The notes beneath the pieces were generated by a model that was given only the letters and a program-made list of their open reading frames with translations, did no database searches and was not told the origin of the DNA. Positions 8,278 to 17,217 of a DNA stretch of 64,000 bases are shown piece by piece. Source of the stretch: Rugalucina vietnamica (Eukaryota > Mollusca > Bivalvia > Lucinida > Lucinidae); the NCBI GenBank assembly GCA_964017185.1, contig OZ024879.1, positions 44,337,883 through 44,401,882 on the forward strand, written 5' to 3'. Numbering within the stretch: the first letter of the stretch is position 1; the number at the start of each line of letters is the position of its first letter. A program made the translations under genes and the position numbers.

Positions 8278-8760
8278 TGTGGAGTGAGAATTTTTTCTGA
8301 TTGCGCCATTTCCTGATCAATACCTACTTTTACCTTTTGATAATATGGGCAGGCCCAGTGGATGTGGTTTGTGCATGATAATTATAAAGTTTCCGACCAC
8401 TTCATGCGACTAACCGGCAGGACGATTATCAAGAGAAATAGAGGGTTTTACACGAGTGGTCATTTCATATGAAATTTATTAAACGAGCCTTCGGCGAGTT
8501 TAACAAATTTCATATGAAATGAGCACGAGTGTACGATTCGCTTTATCATAGGATTTTTAAAACAGGATTTAATGCCGAAGCCCCCTTTTCAGACTTACAC
8601 CTTTCTGTTGCAAATGGATTTGTTTCTTCTAAAACGTATGCGGTTAATCGTGATTCGGAGTTACTACAATGGCACCGTTTCAAAGTATATCGTAATATTC
8701 GAATGACAAGAAATAAATGGAAAAAAATATTAGCAACCAATATCGAAAGATAACTTACAT
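8278..8760 (+). pseudogene. Penelope-like RT fragment D with foldback (unit 1)
   Basis: 8278-8337 matches the 3' terminal segment of copies A-C (GATTGCGCCATTTCCTGATC). 8560-8650 encodes Ala-Glu-Ala-Pro-Phe-Ser-Asp-Leu-His-Leu and Gly-Phe-Val-Ser-Ser-Lys, matching the region after the YxDD box in copy C. A foldback (8449-8533) interrupts the fragment. There is no start and no complete domain. Copies are at 27677-28159 and 47071-47553. Confidence 0.55.
8449..8533. mobile_element. Foldback element FB5
   Basis: An 85-bp hairpin. Its arms contain TTTCATATGAAATTT on both sides and the tip is GAGCCTTCGGCGAG. The outer TACACGAGTG/CACGAGTGTA pairs partly. It sits beside RT fragment D. Copies are at 27848-27932 and 47242-47326. 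Confidence 0.85.
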
Positions 8761-9054
8761 GTAACCTTTCATTTTCGGGAAAATTGGCGAACCGCCTTTG
8801 ATAACCATGTGTAAAAGAAAGCTTTTTCCATTGTGTTTTGTATAAAAGCCGGGAAACATTGACGTGAACAAGCTGGTTACGTCATTATCCACGATCATTG
8901 AGCGATGGAATGAAACGTGTTTGAATCAAGAGTCAAGTGGCCAAGTTCATTTTAAAAATTTCGTGTTTTATGTTTTTGTAAAATTCTTTTGAAAATTATT
9001 TTGATCCGGATCATCTACAGATCCGCTATGGTTACAACAAGTGAATACGTATCT

Positions 9055-9135
9055 GTTTTTCCCACCTCGGTTTTTGGAGTGGGAATCTTTTTCTGATTGC
9101 GCCTTTCCTGATCTTTGCCTACTTGTACCTTTTTG
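9055..9135 (+). mobile_element. Penelope-like 3' terminal fragment
   Basis: Near-identical to the last ~80 bases of copies A and B, including the CCCACCTCGG...GGAGTGGG hairpin and the TTGCCTACTTGTACCTTTTT end. It may be the 3' end belonging to RT fragment D. Copies are at 28454-28534 and 47848-47928. Confidence 0.65.
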
Positions 9136-9195
9136 TAATGGAAAAGCGTTATTATAAAACATTATCAAGTAATTGCCAGTAAGATGATTATGTAG

Positions 9196-9346
9196 TAATT
9201 ACCCGCTGAGCGACAGGTGGGTATGATATTTTCCTGACCTGTCCAGGCAAAAGCATGCACCGAGAGCCCGAAGGGCTCGAGGTGCATGCTTTTGGCTGGA
9301 CAGGTCAGGAAAATATCATGCCCACCTGTCGCGAAGCGGGTAATTA
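9196..9346. mobile_element. Foldback element FB6, 151-bp near-perfect palindrome
   Basis: Arms of ~74 bases from TAATTACCCGC to GCGGGTAATTA pair with only a few mismatches. They include GACAGGTGGG, ATGATATTTTCCTGACCTGT and CAAAAGCATGCACC. The tip is GAGCCCGAAGGGCTC. It has no ORF. Copies are at 28595-28745 and 47989-48139. Confidence 0.92.
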
Positions 9347-10242
9347 ACTTACCTTATGACCCGACTTGGTGAAATTTTAGTTTCCGCCCGACCTACACAA
9401 CGACAAATCAAACACTGGTTACTTTTTGATCTGTTCGGAGCTTATACGAAATATTACATAAACGAATGACCGAAACATTTTGTCCATTAAAATTTCTTTT
9501 TTCGAGACGTAACTGTTAAACGAACACTGCACGTGCAAAACGAGGAATCTTGTCAACGATCTGTCTTCGCTATTGTCAAAAATAGATCAGAATGGAGTAT
9601 CTTCCCTTGTACGTTTTAAACGTTTTGAAACATATTTTTATTTTGTAATATTCAGCATTTCTTTCTCAAATTTTCTAATCAACAACAGGAATTATCTTTT
9701 ATCAAAACAGATAACAGCTGGGCGAGCAAATAAAAATTATCTCTTCTGTTATATGTAAACCGTAGCACCATTTCGTTTTGAGTTTCAAATAAGTATATAT
9801 AGCGTGTGTAGGATTGTAATGCAGGGTTTGAAACCTACGGACCTAACTTTCTAAAATCCCCATAGTAAGTTAGGGGACCATTGTAAAAATGCCCAGCTGT
9901 ATTTAAGGGATACAGTTGGTCGTTTATGATATACGCAATTCAAAAATGTGTGAAATTGGTTTCTCATTCATTGTTCTTGCACTTTTACAACTAACAATAA
10001 CACACTAACATTATAATACGAGAATCAGAAACCAACTTCCAACTCGAGAAGACACTCATCTCAATGCAGCTGCCCAGTCCGATCATGGCACTGCAATCGA
10101 TATTCATGCGCACTGGGCAAATCCTTAATTCAATACTACTCAAACAAGGATTTCAAAGAAGTTACATTGGGATGGAAGTCCGAGTCGAAATGGCATGGCC
10201 ACGCTTTAGTGGAGCTTTCATCAGCTGTCGGAAAGTAGGAAT
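9347..10242. other. No gene recognised
   Basis: Contains weak inverted repeats at 9843-9874 and 9951-10036. The short ORFs at 9573-9758 and 10064-10270 have no signal peptide, motif or splice support. Confidence 0.5.
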
Positions 10243-10337
10243 GTCACTTTCACCACTTGTCTGGGGGTAAGGACACTTTCCTTACCTCCAAACAGGTATG
10301 AAAGTACTTTCCTTACCTCCAGACAGGTGTGAAAGTA
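10243..10337. repeat. Inverted repeat with tandemly doubled arm
   Basis: The left arm (10243-10273) can pair with either of two 31-bp tandem copies on the right (from 10275 and 10306), which share TTTCCTTACCTCCA and ACAGGT. Two alternative hairpins are possible. Copies are at 29642-29736 and 49036-49130. Confidence 0.75.
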
Positions 10338-10742
10338 TTTTCTATACTACCGTAGACACTGCACGTGCAGTAAGTTATGAAAAATAACTCCCCATGATTA
10401 ACATTGCAGTCATAAGGTAACCTTAAATAAGTAATGGACTTGACCTTAAAAGTACACTCATTACTGCGTGAACTCGCACAATATCTGACTGAACTTGTTT
10501 AACAAGAAGTCGTGTCCGGAAAAAGCCTCTCAACCGAATAATCCATTGAATATGTAACCTGGGGCTAGCTAGAAATCACAGAAGGGTAACTAATTTATCA
10601 TAGTGTCCTTTTGAAAGCACGCATATAGAAAAAAAAAACTGCCCTGTACATGTATCTTGTGAGTACCCCAATGTGTACAAACATGATATTTGCAATGAGC
10701 ACGTTCGCTATAGTACAAATTTGAGCACAAAAACGCCAAGGG

Positions 10743-11124
10743 GCGAATATCGAAAAACGAAAACCGAACTAACTTCTTTTTTTGAATATCGAAAACCGAA
10801 TATCAAACTAACTTATTTTTTTGAATATCGAAAAAGGAATATCAAACTGACTTATTTTTTGAATCTCGAAAAACGAAAAACGAATATCGAATTAACTTAT
10901 TTTTTGAATATCGAAAAACGAAAAACGAATATCGAACTAACTTCTTTTTTTGAATATCGAAAAACGAAAAACGAATATCGAACTAACTTCTTTTTTTGAA
11001 TATCGAAAAAAGAAAAACGAATATCGAACTAACTTATTTTTTTGAATATCGAAAAACGAATACCGAACTAACTTCTTTTTTTTTTTGAATATCGAAAAGC
11101 GAAAAACGAAAATCGAACTAACTT
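10743..11124 (+). repeat. Purine-rich minisatellite, ~30-46 bp period
   Basis: About ten units built from GAATATCGAAAAACG, a second AAAAACGAATATCGAAC block and TAACTTCTTTTTT. Units vary by losing one GAAAAAC block. Reading frames across it are spurious. Copies are at 30142-30523 and 49537-49917, with small internal differences. Confidence 0.93.
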
Positions 11125-11200
11125 CTCAGTGCCGAATGAAATAAAATATAAAAGCTTGATCCTTTGGAAGCAGTAAAAAACGTTCAAAGGGAGGTAGTAT

Positions 11201-11246
11201 GGGCCATATTGCTCAATTTCGGGTACTGAACCCTCATCAGTGACCC
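11201..11246 (-). ncRNA. Hammerhead ribozyme B (unit 1)
   Basis: Read on the minus strand. Stem I pairs GGGTCA with TGGCCC. The core is CTGATGA. Stem II pairs GGGT with ACCC around a 5-base loop. GAAA follows, then stem III ATTG/CAAT with a 2-base loop, and an ATA cleavage triplet with the cut after the A opposite 11207. Stem I continues outward after an asymmetric internal loop (GGGAG with CTCCC), the usual place for loop contacts with stem II. Every core base matches the consensus, so this is the best-formed of the four motifs. It lies about 75 bases from the purine-rich minisatellite. Confidence 0.85.
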
Positions 11247-11644
11247 TGTATCTCCCGGCGACCATAGCCAGATAAATATACTGCAATGTCAAAAATATAC
11301 TGCAATTTCAAAACATTACACAATAGACTACAAGGTAAGTCTAAATCAAAGACACATGCCTAAACGGAGTCAAATGACTAGAACTGTGTTTAGAAGAACA
11401 CTGCTGCACATTCACTTCAAACGATAATCACGGCCGTCACAGTCCAATAATGACAACACCTTTCTGTAATACAGGTGTCATAGTAATGATTGTGTTTATA
11501 ACGACCGTCTTTCACACTCTCGGGCAGATTTACGGAGTACCAATTTATTACTCAATCACACTTCAAAAAAGTCGAAAAGGCTAGCTTATTTTCGAATAAA
11601 CGAAAATTGTGGTCCGACCGAAACCATCTTCGGCCAAAAAAGTG
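11247..11644. other. 5' flank of hammerhead element B, then unassigned
   Basis: On the minus strand, 11345-11247 carries the GTCTTTGATTTAGACT segment shared with element C. The rest shows nothing recognisable. Confidence 0.45.
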
Positions 11645-11662
11645 GTCCGGCCATGGCCGGAC
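11645..11662. repeat. Perfect 18-bp palindrome
   Basis: GTCCGGCCATGGCCGGAC, beside GC-rich sequence 60 bases before SINE 2. Copies are at 31044-31061 and 50438-50455. Confidence 0.9.
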
Positions 11663-11722
11663 GCCGCCGCCGACCTTGCATGAGATGGAAATAAAATATG
11701 GGAGTACTCAATAGAAGTAATT

Positions 11723-11967
11723 GGCGGCCCCGGTGCCCGAGCGGTTCAGAGGGCTGTTTCTGAATCACTCGATCATCTCGCCGCTGTGTCTGGTCTGGGT
11801 TCGAGCCCCGCTCTCGCCACATGTGAGACAAGCCAAGTTCTGCTTGCGGGTGTGTACGGAGGTTTTTCTCAGGGTTCTCCTGTTTTCGCCCACCGACTGA
11901 TTTTTCCGTCTCATATGAGCAGAAATAATCTTGAAAGGGACGTAAAACTGAATCCAAAAAAAATATA
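11723..11967 (+). mobile_element. tRNA-derived SINE 2 (unit 1)
   Basis: The head 11723-11820 resembles a class II (Ser/Leu-type) tRNA, with an A-box-like TGCCCGAGCGGTTC, a long central part and a B-box GGTTCGAGCCCC. It is followed by a ~130-bp body and an A-rich end (AATCCAAAAAAAATATAA). TAATT occurs just before the head and again after the tail as a possible target duplication. Copies are at 31122-31366 and 50516-50760. Confidence 0.78.
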
Positions 11968-12433
11968 ATTAATTGCTATTAACATATTTATTATGTTTTA
12001 AGAATTTAAGATTTTAAATTTTAAAAATTCTAACAATTTATATTACCAAGCAACAGTGTTCACTAAATATATGTTCAAAGTTTAAATTCTGTTTGATGAA
12101 ATCCCACATCTGGAAAATCTCTAGTGCTATATCTGACAGATTTAATGGCCATATCATTTACACATGCTCATTCCTAATGTCTATAAGGTGCTAGAGCTAA
12201 CTGTCTATCCCCTCTAATGAGCTGCTCAAAATTGAGCTACCTAGAGACCCCTGTGTGGCCAAGTGTGTAAGATGTTTTACCTTAAATAAGGAATGGACTA
12301 AAACTTAAAAGTGTATTTACCTTAAAAGTACGTAAACCTTAAAAGAACATTTACGCTAGGTCACTGGTCCCTTAACATGCCTTTGGAAGTCACAATGACC
12401 TAGGTCAATATGTATGCTGATGGAAATTTACTT
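11968..12433. other. No gene recognised
   Basis: AT-rich sequence with a local CCTTAAAAGT-type repetition near 12284-12345. The stretch 13308-13573 is likewise unassigned. Confidence 0.5.
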
Positions 12434-12712
12434 CATCAGGATACAATGTCCGTGAAATGCATTCACCCTTGAACACAATTTAATATAGTAAAACTAGGGC
12501 CGAATTAGCCAAGGTCCGAATTGTCCATAATTCTATAGAGGAATACATATTGTTCTTATTTTTGATCCAAATCATAGATTGTTCTAACGTGTACCCACAA
12601 TATTTTGAGCAAAAATAAGAAAAATAGCAAGATTTTATTTTCTGAAATTTTCAGTTTTTACGACTGAAAATCATCTCTGTATATTGCATGGGCAAGATTT
12701 CGTAATGAATGT
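12434..12712 (+). mobile_element. FB1-related copy lacking the palindrome
   Basis: Colinear with 2484-2765 at both ends (CATCAGG...ATGTCCGTG and CATGGGCAAG...TTTCGTAATG). The hairpin core has been reduced to a single TTCTAACGTGTACC segment. Copies are at 31833-32111 and 51227-51505, where several bases differ from unit 1. Confidence 0.65.
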
Positions 12713-12908
12713 TTTACTATTGATTCCGTCTCTGTCACTAATAAGCGTAAATTTTGCATCTTTGAAACGTAAATTGCTTGTAAACAGCTGTATTTGTATA
12801 TGCTTTCATTCCTCAAATTCTATAGATGTAACAGAAGGTTTTACGTCTAACAAATGCGCAATTGAAGATACCTATGTCTATGTACATGTATCAACTAAAG
12901 AATAATTA

Positions 12909-13065
12909 CTATTATTTTTATTCAAAGTGGACAGTAAATAATGAACCCTTTGTTCATCTTATAACTGATATACTTAATAGTGTTTGGAATCAGAAGATAT
13001 CGACTATTATTTTTATTCAAAGTGGACAGTAAATAATGAACCCTTTGTTCATCTTATAACTGATA
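12909..13065 (+). repeat. 95-bp-period direct duplication
   Basis: Bases 12909-12970 and 13004-13065 are identical 62-bp copies at 95-bp spacing. The second copy's continuation is interrupted by the hammerhead-bearing insertion. Copies are at 32308-32464 and 51702-51858. Confidence 0.9.
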
Positions 13066-13286
13066 CAGTATTTTGATTATTTGGCCCCTTTGGGAATTTT
13101 AGTCTTTGATTTAGACTACACAGATGTAAATTCTTGAAATTGCAGCAAAATGTCTGGCTTTCGCTGCCAGTTTTATAAAGGGTCACTGATGAAGGTTCAT
13201 TACCCGAAATTGTACAATATGACCCATCTTCTAGCTTTGTACTTTTACTGCTTCCAAAGGATCTAACAATTATTTTTATGTAATAT
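13066..13286 (+). mobile_element. Hammerhead-bearing insertion (element C, unit 1)
   Basis: A direct duplication gives its limits. The block ending TATAACTGATA at 12970 is followed 10 bases later by TGTTTGGAATCAGAAGATATC (12981-13001). In the second copy the same block ends at 13065, but the TGTTTGG part resumes only at 13287. The intervening ~221 bp replaces the 10-bp spacer and holds ribozyme C. Marks shared with the other three hammerhead regions are TATTTGGCCCC near the 5' side, a TAGTCTTTG segment, and AAAGGATC about 30-40 bases after stem I. No protein is encoded. Copies are at 32465-32685 and 51859-52079. Confidence 0.65.
13180..13225 (+). ncRNA. Hammerhead ribozyme C (unit 1)
   Basis: Stem I GGGTCA/TGACCC is perfectly paired. 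The core is CTGATGA. Stem II is GGT/ACC with a 5-base loop, but its first position is an A-C mismatch instead of the usual G-C. GAAA follows, then stem III ATTG/CAAT with a 2-base loop, and an ATA triplet with the cut after A at 13219. Outer stem I is extended by GCCAG pairing with CTAGC, with one mismatch. The motif lies inside a ~221-bp insertion (13066-13286). Confidence 0.78.
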
Positions 13287-13573
13287 TGTTTGGAATCAGA
13301 AGATATCCATTTAAAATTTCATAAATTTTCAAAAGCTGAAACTGTTTCATAACAGTTACTATTAAACTTCTCATTTCATCACAAGCCCAGCATTATATTA
13401 TGTTGACTAGTAAAAGAACTAAAAGAAACATAACTGCAATTAGCACATTTTATGTAGCATGCAAAATTAATGGTTTGTAGTCGAAGTCAACAATAATTAT
13501 TTGAAGTCACTTTCAGACGGATCTCTCTTCCTTGTTATAAACCAGTGCTTTAAGGAAGAAATGTGCCTTTTTC

Positions 13574-13637
13574 TTGGAGCTAGTTGGATTCAAATCCACA
13601 ACCTTATAATCCGGAATTTAACACCACTATGCGCCCC
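13574..13637 (-). mobile_element. Decayed tRNA-like SINE head
   Basis: The minus strand starts GGGGCGCATAGTGG, has an anticodon-arm-like CCGGATTATAAGG, and a B-box-like GGATTTGAATCC near its end. The D and acceptor arms pair poorly. Copies are at 32973-33036 and 52367-52430. Confidence 0.5.
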
Positions 13638-13782
13638 TCAAATCAAACATGAACCATATAACCATCAATACATTCATATTTCCCATTCTTTGAATTCCAG
13701 AAGAGCCGTTGATTTGATAAAACAAGTAGCCCAAAGGCAACGATCGCTCACCTGAGAGTCAACAAGTACAGTCACTGGACAA

Positions 13783-13784
<2 letters not shown>

Positions 13785-13835
<51 letters not shown>
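13785..13835 (-). repeat. Poly(T) tract (poly(A) on the minus strand)
   Basis: 51 T in unit 1, and 31 in units 2 (33185-33215) and 3 (52579-52609). On the minus strand it follows the 161-bp array and is preceded by CTTAATAAA. Confidence 0.95.
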
Positions 13836-13837
<2 letters not shown>

Positions 13838-13844
13838 TAAGATC

Positions 13845-14735
13845 TGATAAAAATTCAAGAGATGCTGGAGTGGCCACAACACTAAACATTGATTTTTTCA
13901 AACATTCAAGGGCAGCTAACTCCATAGTCCAGTGTCGAATATGGCTCAAATTTGAACTCATCCAAAATGTTATAGTTATCCTTGTTACTTCCGAGAATGA
14001 AGAAGAGCCGATCAAAATTGAAGGCGCTAGAGTGGCCACAATACAAAATATTGATTTTTCAAACACTAAAGGGAAGCTAACTCCGCAGTCAGAGGTCGGA
14101 TCTGGTCGAAACTCGAACTCATCCGAGATGTTATGGATGTCCTTGCTACTTCCAAGAATAAAGAAGGTCCGAATAAAATAAAGTCACTAGAGTGGCCACA
14201 ACACTAAATATTGATTTTTCACACATTCAAGGGCAGATAACTCTGCAATGAATGGTTGAATCTGGCTGAAATTCGAACTCATCCGAAATGTTATTGCTAT
14301 CCTTGTTACATCGAAGTATGAAGAAGATCTGATCAAAAGTGAAGGCGCTAGAGTGGCCACAACACAAAATAATGATTTTTCAAACACTCAAGGGCAGCTA
14401 ACTCCACAGTCAGAGGTCGGATCTGGCTGAAATTCGAACACATCCGAGATATTATAGTTTTCCTTATTACCGGCAAGAATGAAGAAGATCAGAATAAAAA
14501 TGAAGGCGCTAGAGTGGCCACAACACTAAATATTGATTTTTCAAACACTCAAGGGCAGATAACTCCGCAGTGAGAGGTCGGGTCTGGTCGAAATTCGAAC
14601 TCATCCGAGATGTTATGGATGTTTTTGTTACGTCTAAGAATAAAGAAGATCCGAATAGAAATGAAGGCGCTAGAGTGGCTACAACACTAAATATTGATTT
14701 TTCACAGTCAAGGACAGATAACTCTGCAGTCATCG
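13845..14735. repeat. 161-bp tandem repeat array, about 5.5 copies
   Basis: The motif GAGTGGCCACAA recurs at 13868, 14030, 14190, 14351 and 14512, with GAGTGGCTACAA at 14673, giving spacings of 160-162 bp. Units also share TTGATTTTTC, AAGGGCAG and AACTCATCCGA. The monomer is not a multiple of 3, so the minus-strand ORFs across it are incidental. Copies are at 33225-34115 and 52619-53509. Confidence 0.93.
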
Positions 14736-14873
14736 AGGCGGTCCTTACGAGTACCCACAACCTATGTTTTGGAGCAAAAATAAGAAAAGTAGGTATACCC
14801 TTGCAAACGCCAGTTTTGCTATAGAAAAGTGGGGTTTAAGGGGGTATACGTTTCACGGACATGTTTTCCTGAT
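14733..14873 (-). mobile_element. FB1-related half element, inverted
   Basis: Reverse complement of about 2484-2626, from the hairpin tip CGAGGCGG outward to CATGTTTTCCTGATG. It abuts the end of the 161-bp array. Copies are at 34113-34253 and 53507-53647. Confidence 0.7.
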
Positions 14874-14882
14874 GATCTGTCC

Positions 14883-14960
14883 TTGACCTCTCTCTCTCTC
14901 TCTGTCTGTTGTATCTACATCACCACCAGCTTTATTTGACCTCTCTCTCCACTCTGTCCT
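14883..14960 (+). repeat. CT-rich simple sequence
   Basis: Two short runs of CTCTCT separated by unrelated sequence. Confidence 0.7.
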
Positions 14961-15039
14961 TTTCTTCTCTACCCACTTCCAGTTCTTCCGCCTAGGCAAT
15001 TTTACTCATGAAAACAGAACGAAAAGTATATATGTAGAA

Positions 15040-15706
15040 TCGGTGGATCGGGCGTCAGACTCTATGATGGCCCCGACTTAAAGCTATTCATTTTAGTTGG
15101 TTGGGGCCGGAGCTTCTTGTCTGTGGCTTGGCCCACCGGGGTTCAACTGGTGTTTTTCTTTTGCTCCGGAGTTAGTAGGTTATTCGGCGCCCAGGGATCT
15201 CCATCGTCGGGCAGCTTACTGTGAGTCCTTGTTTTTGATTCATCAGGATGCTTATCATGATTTATTTGTTTGCTCTTGATGATTCATTGACTAGTTAGAG
15301 ATGCACCACGAGGACCGAAGAACTTACTAAATGTTATGAACCACTGCAGAAGCTGAGGGTGAGGTTAGGATCCTGTAAAACCGGTTTAAGCCCGCCAGTA
15401 ACTTTGTGTTACTGATCGTTCCAAGGCGATACTTCTGTGGTGGTTATTTTTGTTTTATGTCTTGGTGTTTAAATTTTTTGTGCTGTTGGCGCCTTATGTA
15501 TGTTTTCATATTTTTAATTAAGTTAAGGTAACTGAGTGGCCACCTATTGGGAAAATAGCTGCTCATTCGGCTTACGATATGTTTCATGGTATAAGTGCCT
15601 GGTTGTTAGTTTGGGTTTTTCCCACCTCGGTTTTTGGAGTGGGAATCTCTTTCTGATTGCGCCTTTTCCTGATCTTTGCCTACTTGTACCTTTTTCTTAA
15701 GGTTTT
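15040..15706 (+). mobile_element. Penelope-like element copy A, 5'-truncated (unit 1)
   Basis: It begins with the end of the RT ORF: the frame around 15050-15215 reads a Gly-Val-Arg-Leu-Tyr-Asp tail and then a hydrophobic stretch to TGA. About 490 bp of 3' untranslated sequence follows, ending in a TTTCCCACCTCGG...GGAGTGGG hairpin and CTTTGCCTACTTGTACCTTTTT. The same 3' sequence follows copies B and C. No RT core remains. Copies are at 34420-35086 and 53814-54480. Confidence 0.65.
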
Positions 15707-16082
15707 AGCGTATGAAAATATTCAAAATATAATCTTGAGGTATCATACTATCCCAACAGTAACCGAAAAATGTTCATTGCTATTATAGTATCTTAGTTTT
15801 ATTTTATTTTTTATTACTGCAGCTGATGTTATGCCGTGTTGCGGCCCTAAAAGTCTCCCCGTACATCATCCATAGTGCAGATCATATTTTTCTTTTTTGT
15901 GCTTTGAGATCAGCGAGGGTAATCTGAGAAATCAGAAAGTTATGATCGGTGTAGATACATTTTCTAACCAACGTTTAAAATATTTGGCCCCATTTGGATT
16001 ATACTAGTCTTTGTATCGACTACCCTGTTGACAGATGCAAATTACAGAAAATTCTCTTTAACTCCATGTTGCCAAATCTAAA

Positions 16083-16123
16083 GGTCTGAAGAGGCTTAAG
16101 TAGCCCAAACAGCGATTTGGCTC
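16083..16123 (+). ncRNA. Hammerhead ribozyme D, decayed (unit 1)
   Basis: Diverged copy. CTGAAGA (16086-16092) still fits CUGANGA, and stem II GGCT/AGCC with a 5-base loop is intact. The invariant GAAA has become CAAA, stem I has lost bases, and stem III with its cleavage site no longer folds. The flanks are homologous to ribozyme A (7302-7480). It is predicted to be inactive. Copies at 35463-35503 and 54857-54897 are also decayed. Confidence 0.65.
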
Positions 16124-16194
16124 ACATTTCTCATTAATTAATATGTTCACTGCTCTCAAAGGATCTCAGTTTTATTTTTGTTTAGTTTCGTCTA

Positions 16195-17200
16195 ATCCAG
16201 AAAGCTTCATGTGAAATTTGGCTTTGATTGACCAGGTATTGAACATTATGGCCATTTACATGTATAAAGCCCGGGGACAGGCAGGCTAAACCCTCAAGGG
16301 CCATTGTTTTTTCGTAAACATCCTTTCTAACCATTTGCCCATTCCAATCAAGATTTCACATTGCACAACATTTTACCAGTTTGTTCAACATGCCAAGTTC
16401 AAGATTTAAGGATTTTTGGGTTCTAAGGAAGAAGAGTTTCAAAAGTTTGTACTATATACAAACATACCTGGTGGCCTTCTTGGTCATATGACCTTTGAAA
16501 AATTCTATATAATTTTGCGTTCCTCTTTCAAAGAAGGCTTCACATGTAATTTGGCGTTGACTGGCCAAGAGGTTTCAGGGGAGATGCTTGAATATTGTTG
16601 TCAATGTATGTAGCTATTGGACAGATAGCCCCAAGGAGCCTTTGTTTTCATAAACATAAATTTTGCCCATTTCCTACATGTTTCTCATAAAATACGTTTG
16701 TAACAGTTTTCTCCATTCAAATGCATAGGCGACCTAAGCTGACATTGGACTTCAATAGATCAAGGCCATCCCAGGGTTATATATACCTTTTTTCCTTTTG
16801 CAAGAAAGCTCCATATAAAATTTAGCTTTCATTGTCCAAGCGGTTGAACAAAAGAAAATATCTGAATATTACACAAATATACATGTATTTAGCCTCGTGA
16901 CAGGGGAAGACTACCCCGTTTGGCCAAGATGTTTTCATAAAGTACCCGTCTGTCCATGCAAGCTTTCTCTATTCACTGACATTTTCTTAGTTTCAAATGC
17001 ATAGGCATCCAAAGTTGACCTTGCCACAAAACAGGTAAACGTCATCCCAGGGTCATGATATATATGCACATTGTAGAGCTTTATTCGCCAATGCTTCATG
17101 ACAGGTTTCATCATCATAGGCCTTCTGGTTCTGGAGAAGAATATTTCTGAATGTTTTTGACGTTTATAGTACTAGCGGCCATCTTGGTCATGAGAAGTAA
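16195..17200. repeat. Degenerate ~300-bp tandem repeats
   Basis: Related segments GAAAGCTTCATGTGAAATTT (16200), GAAGGCTTCACATGTAATTT (16533) and GAAAGCTCCATATAAAATTT (16804) are each followed by a TTTGGC-type, GACCAGG-type and later GTTTTCATAAA segment. Divergence is high. The short ORFs at 16416-16613 and 16935-17117 lie in it and are not supported as genes. Copies are at 35575-36580 and 54969-55974. Confidence 0.55.
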
Positions 17201-17217
17201 ATTATTTATATATACTT

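Noticed and set aside
10201-10240. Additional hammerhead on the minus strand (CTGATGA near 10230)
   Set aside because: CTGATGA is present but no GAAA, stem II or stem III can be placed around it.
10673-10999. 108-codon Lys/Arg/Tyr-rich ORF
   Set aside because: It spans the minisatellite. The period and frame changes show no coding constraint.
11586-11957. 123-codon minus-strand ORF
   Set aside because: It lies across SINE 2 in antisense. It is shortened in units 2 and 3 by a single base change.
13674-14066. Minus-strand ORF with poly-Lys
   Set aside because: Poly-Lys is the T tract, and the remainder is the 161-bp satellite with a non-triplet period.
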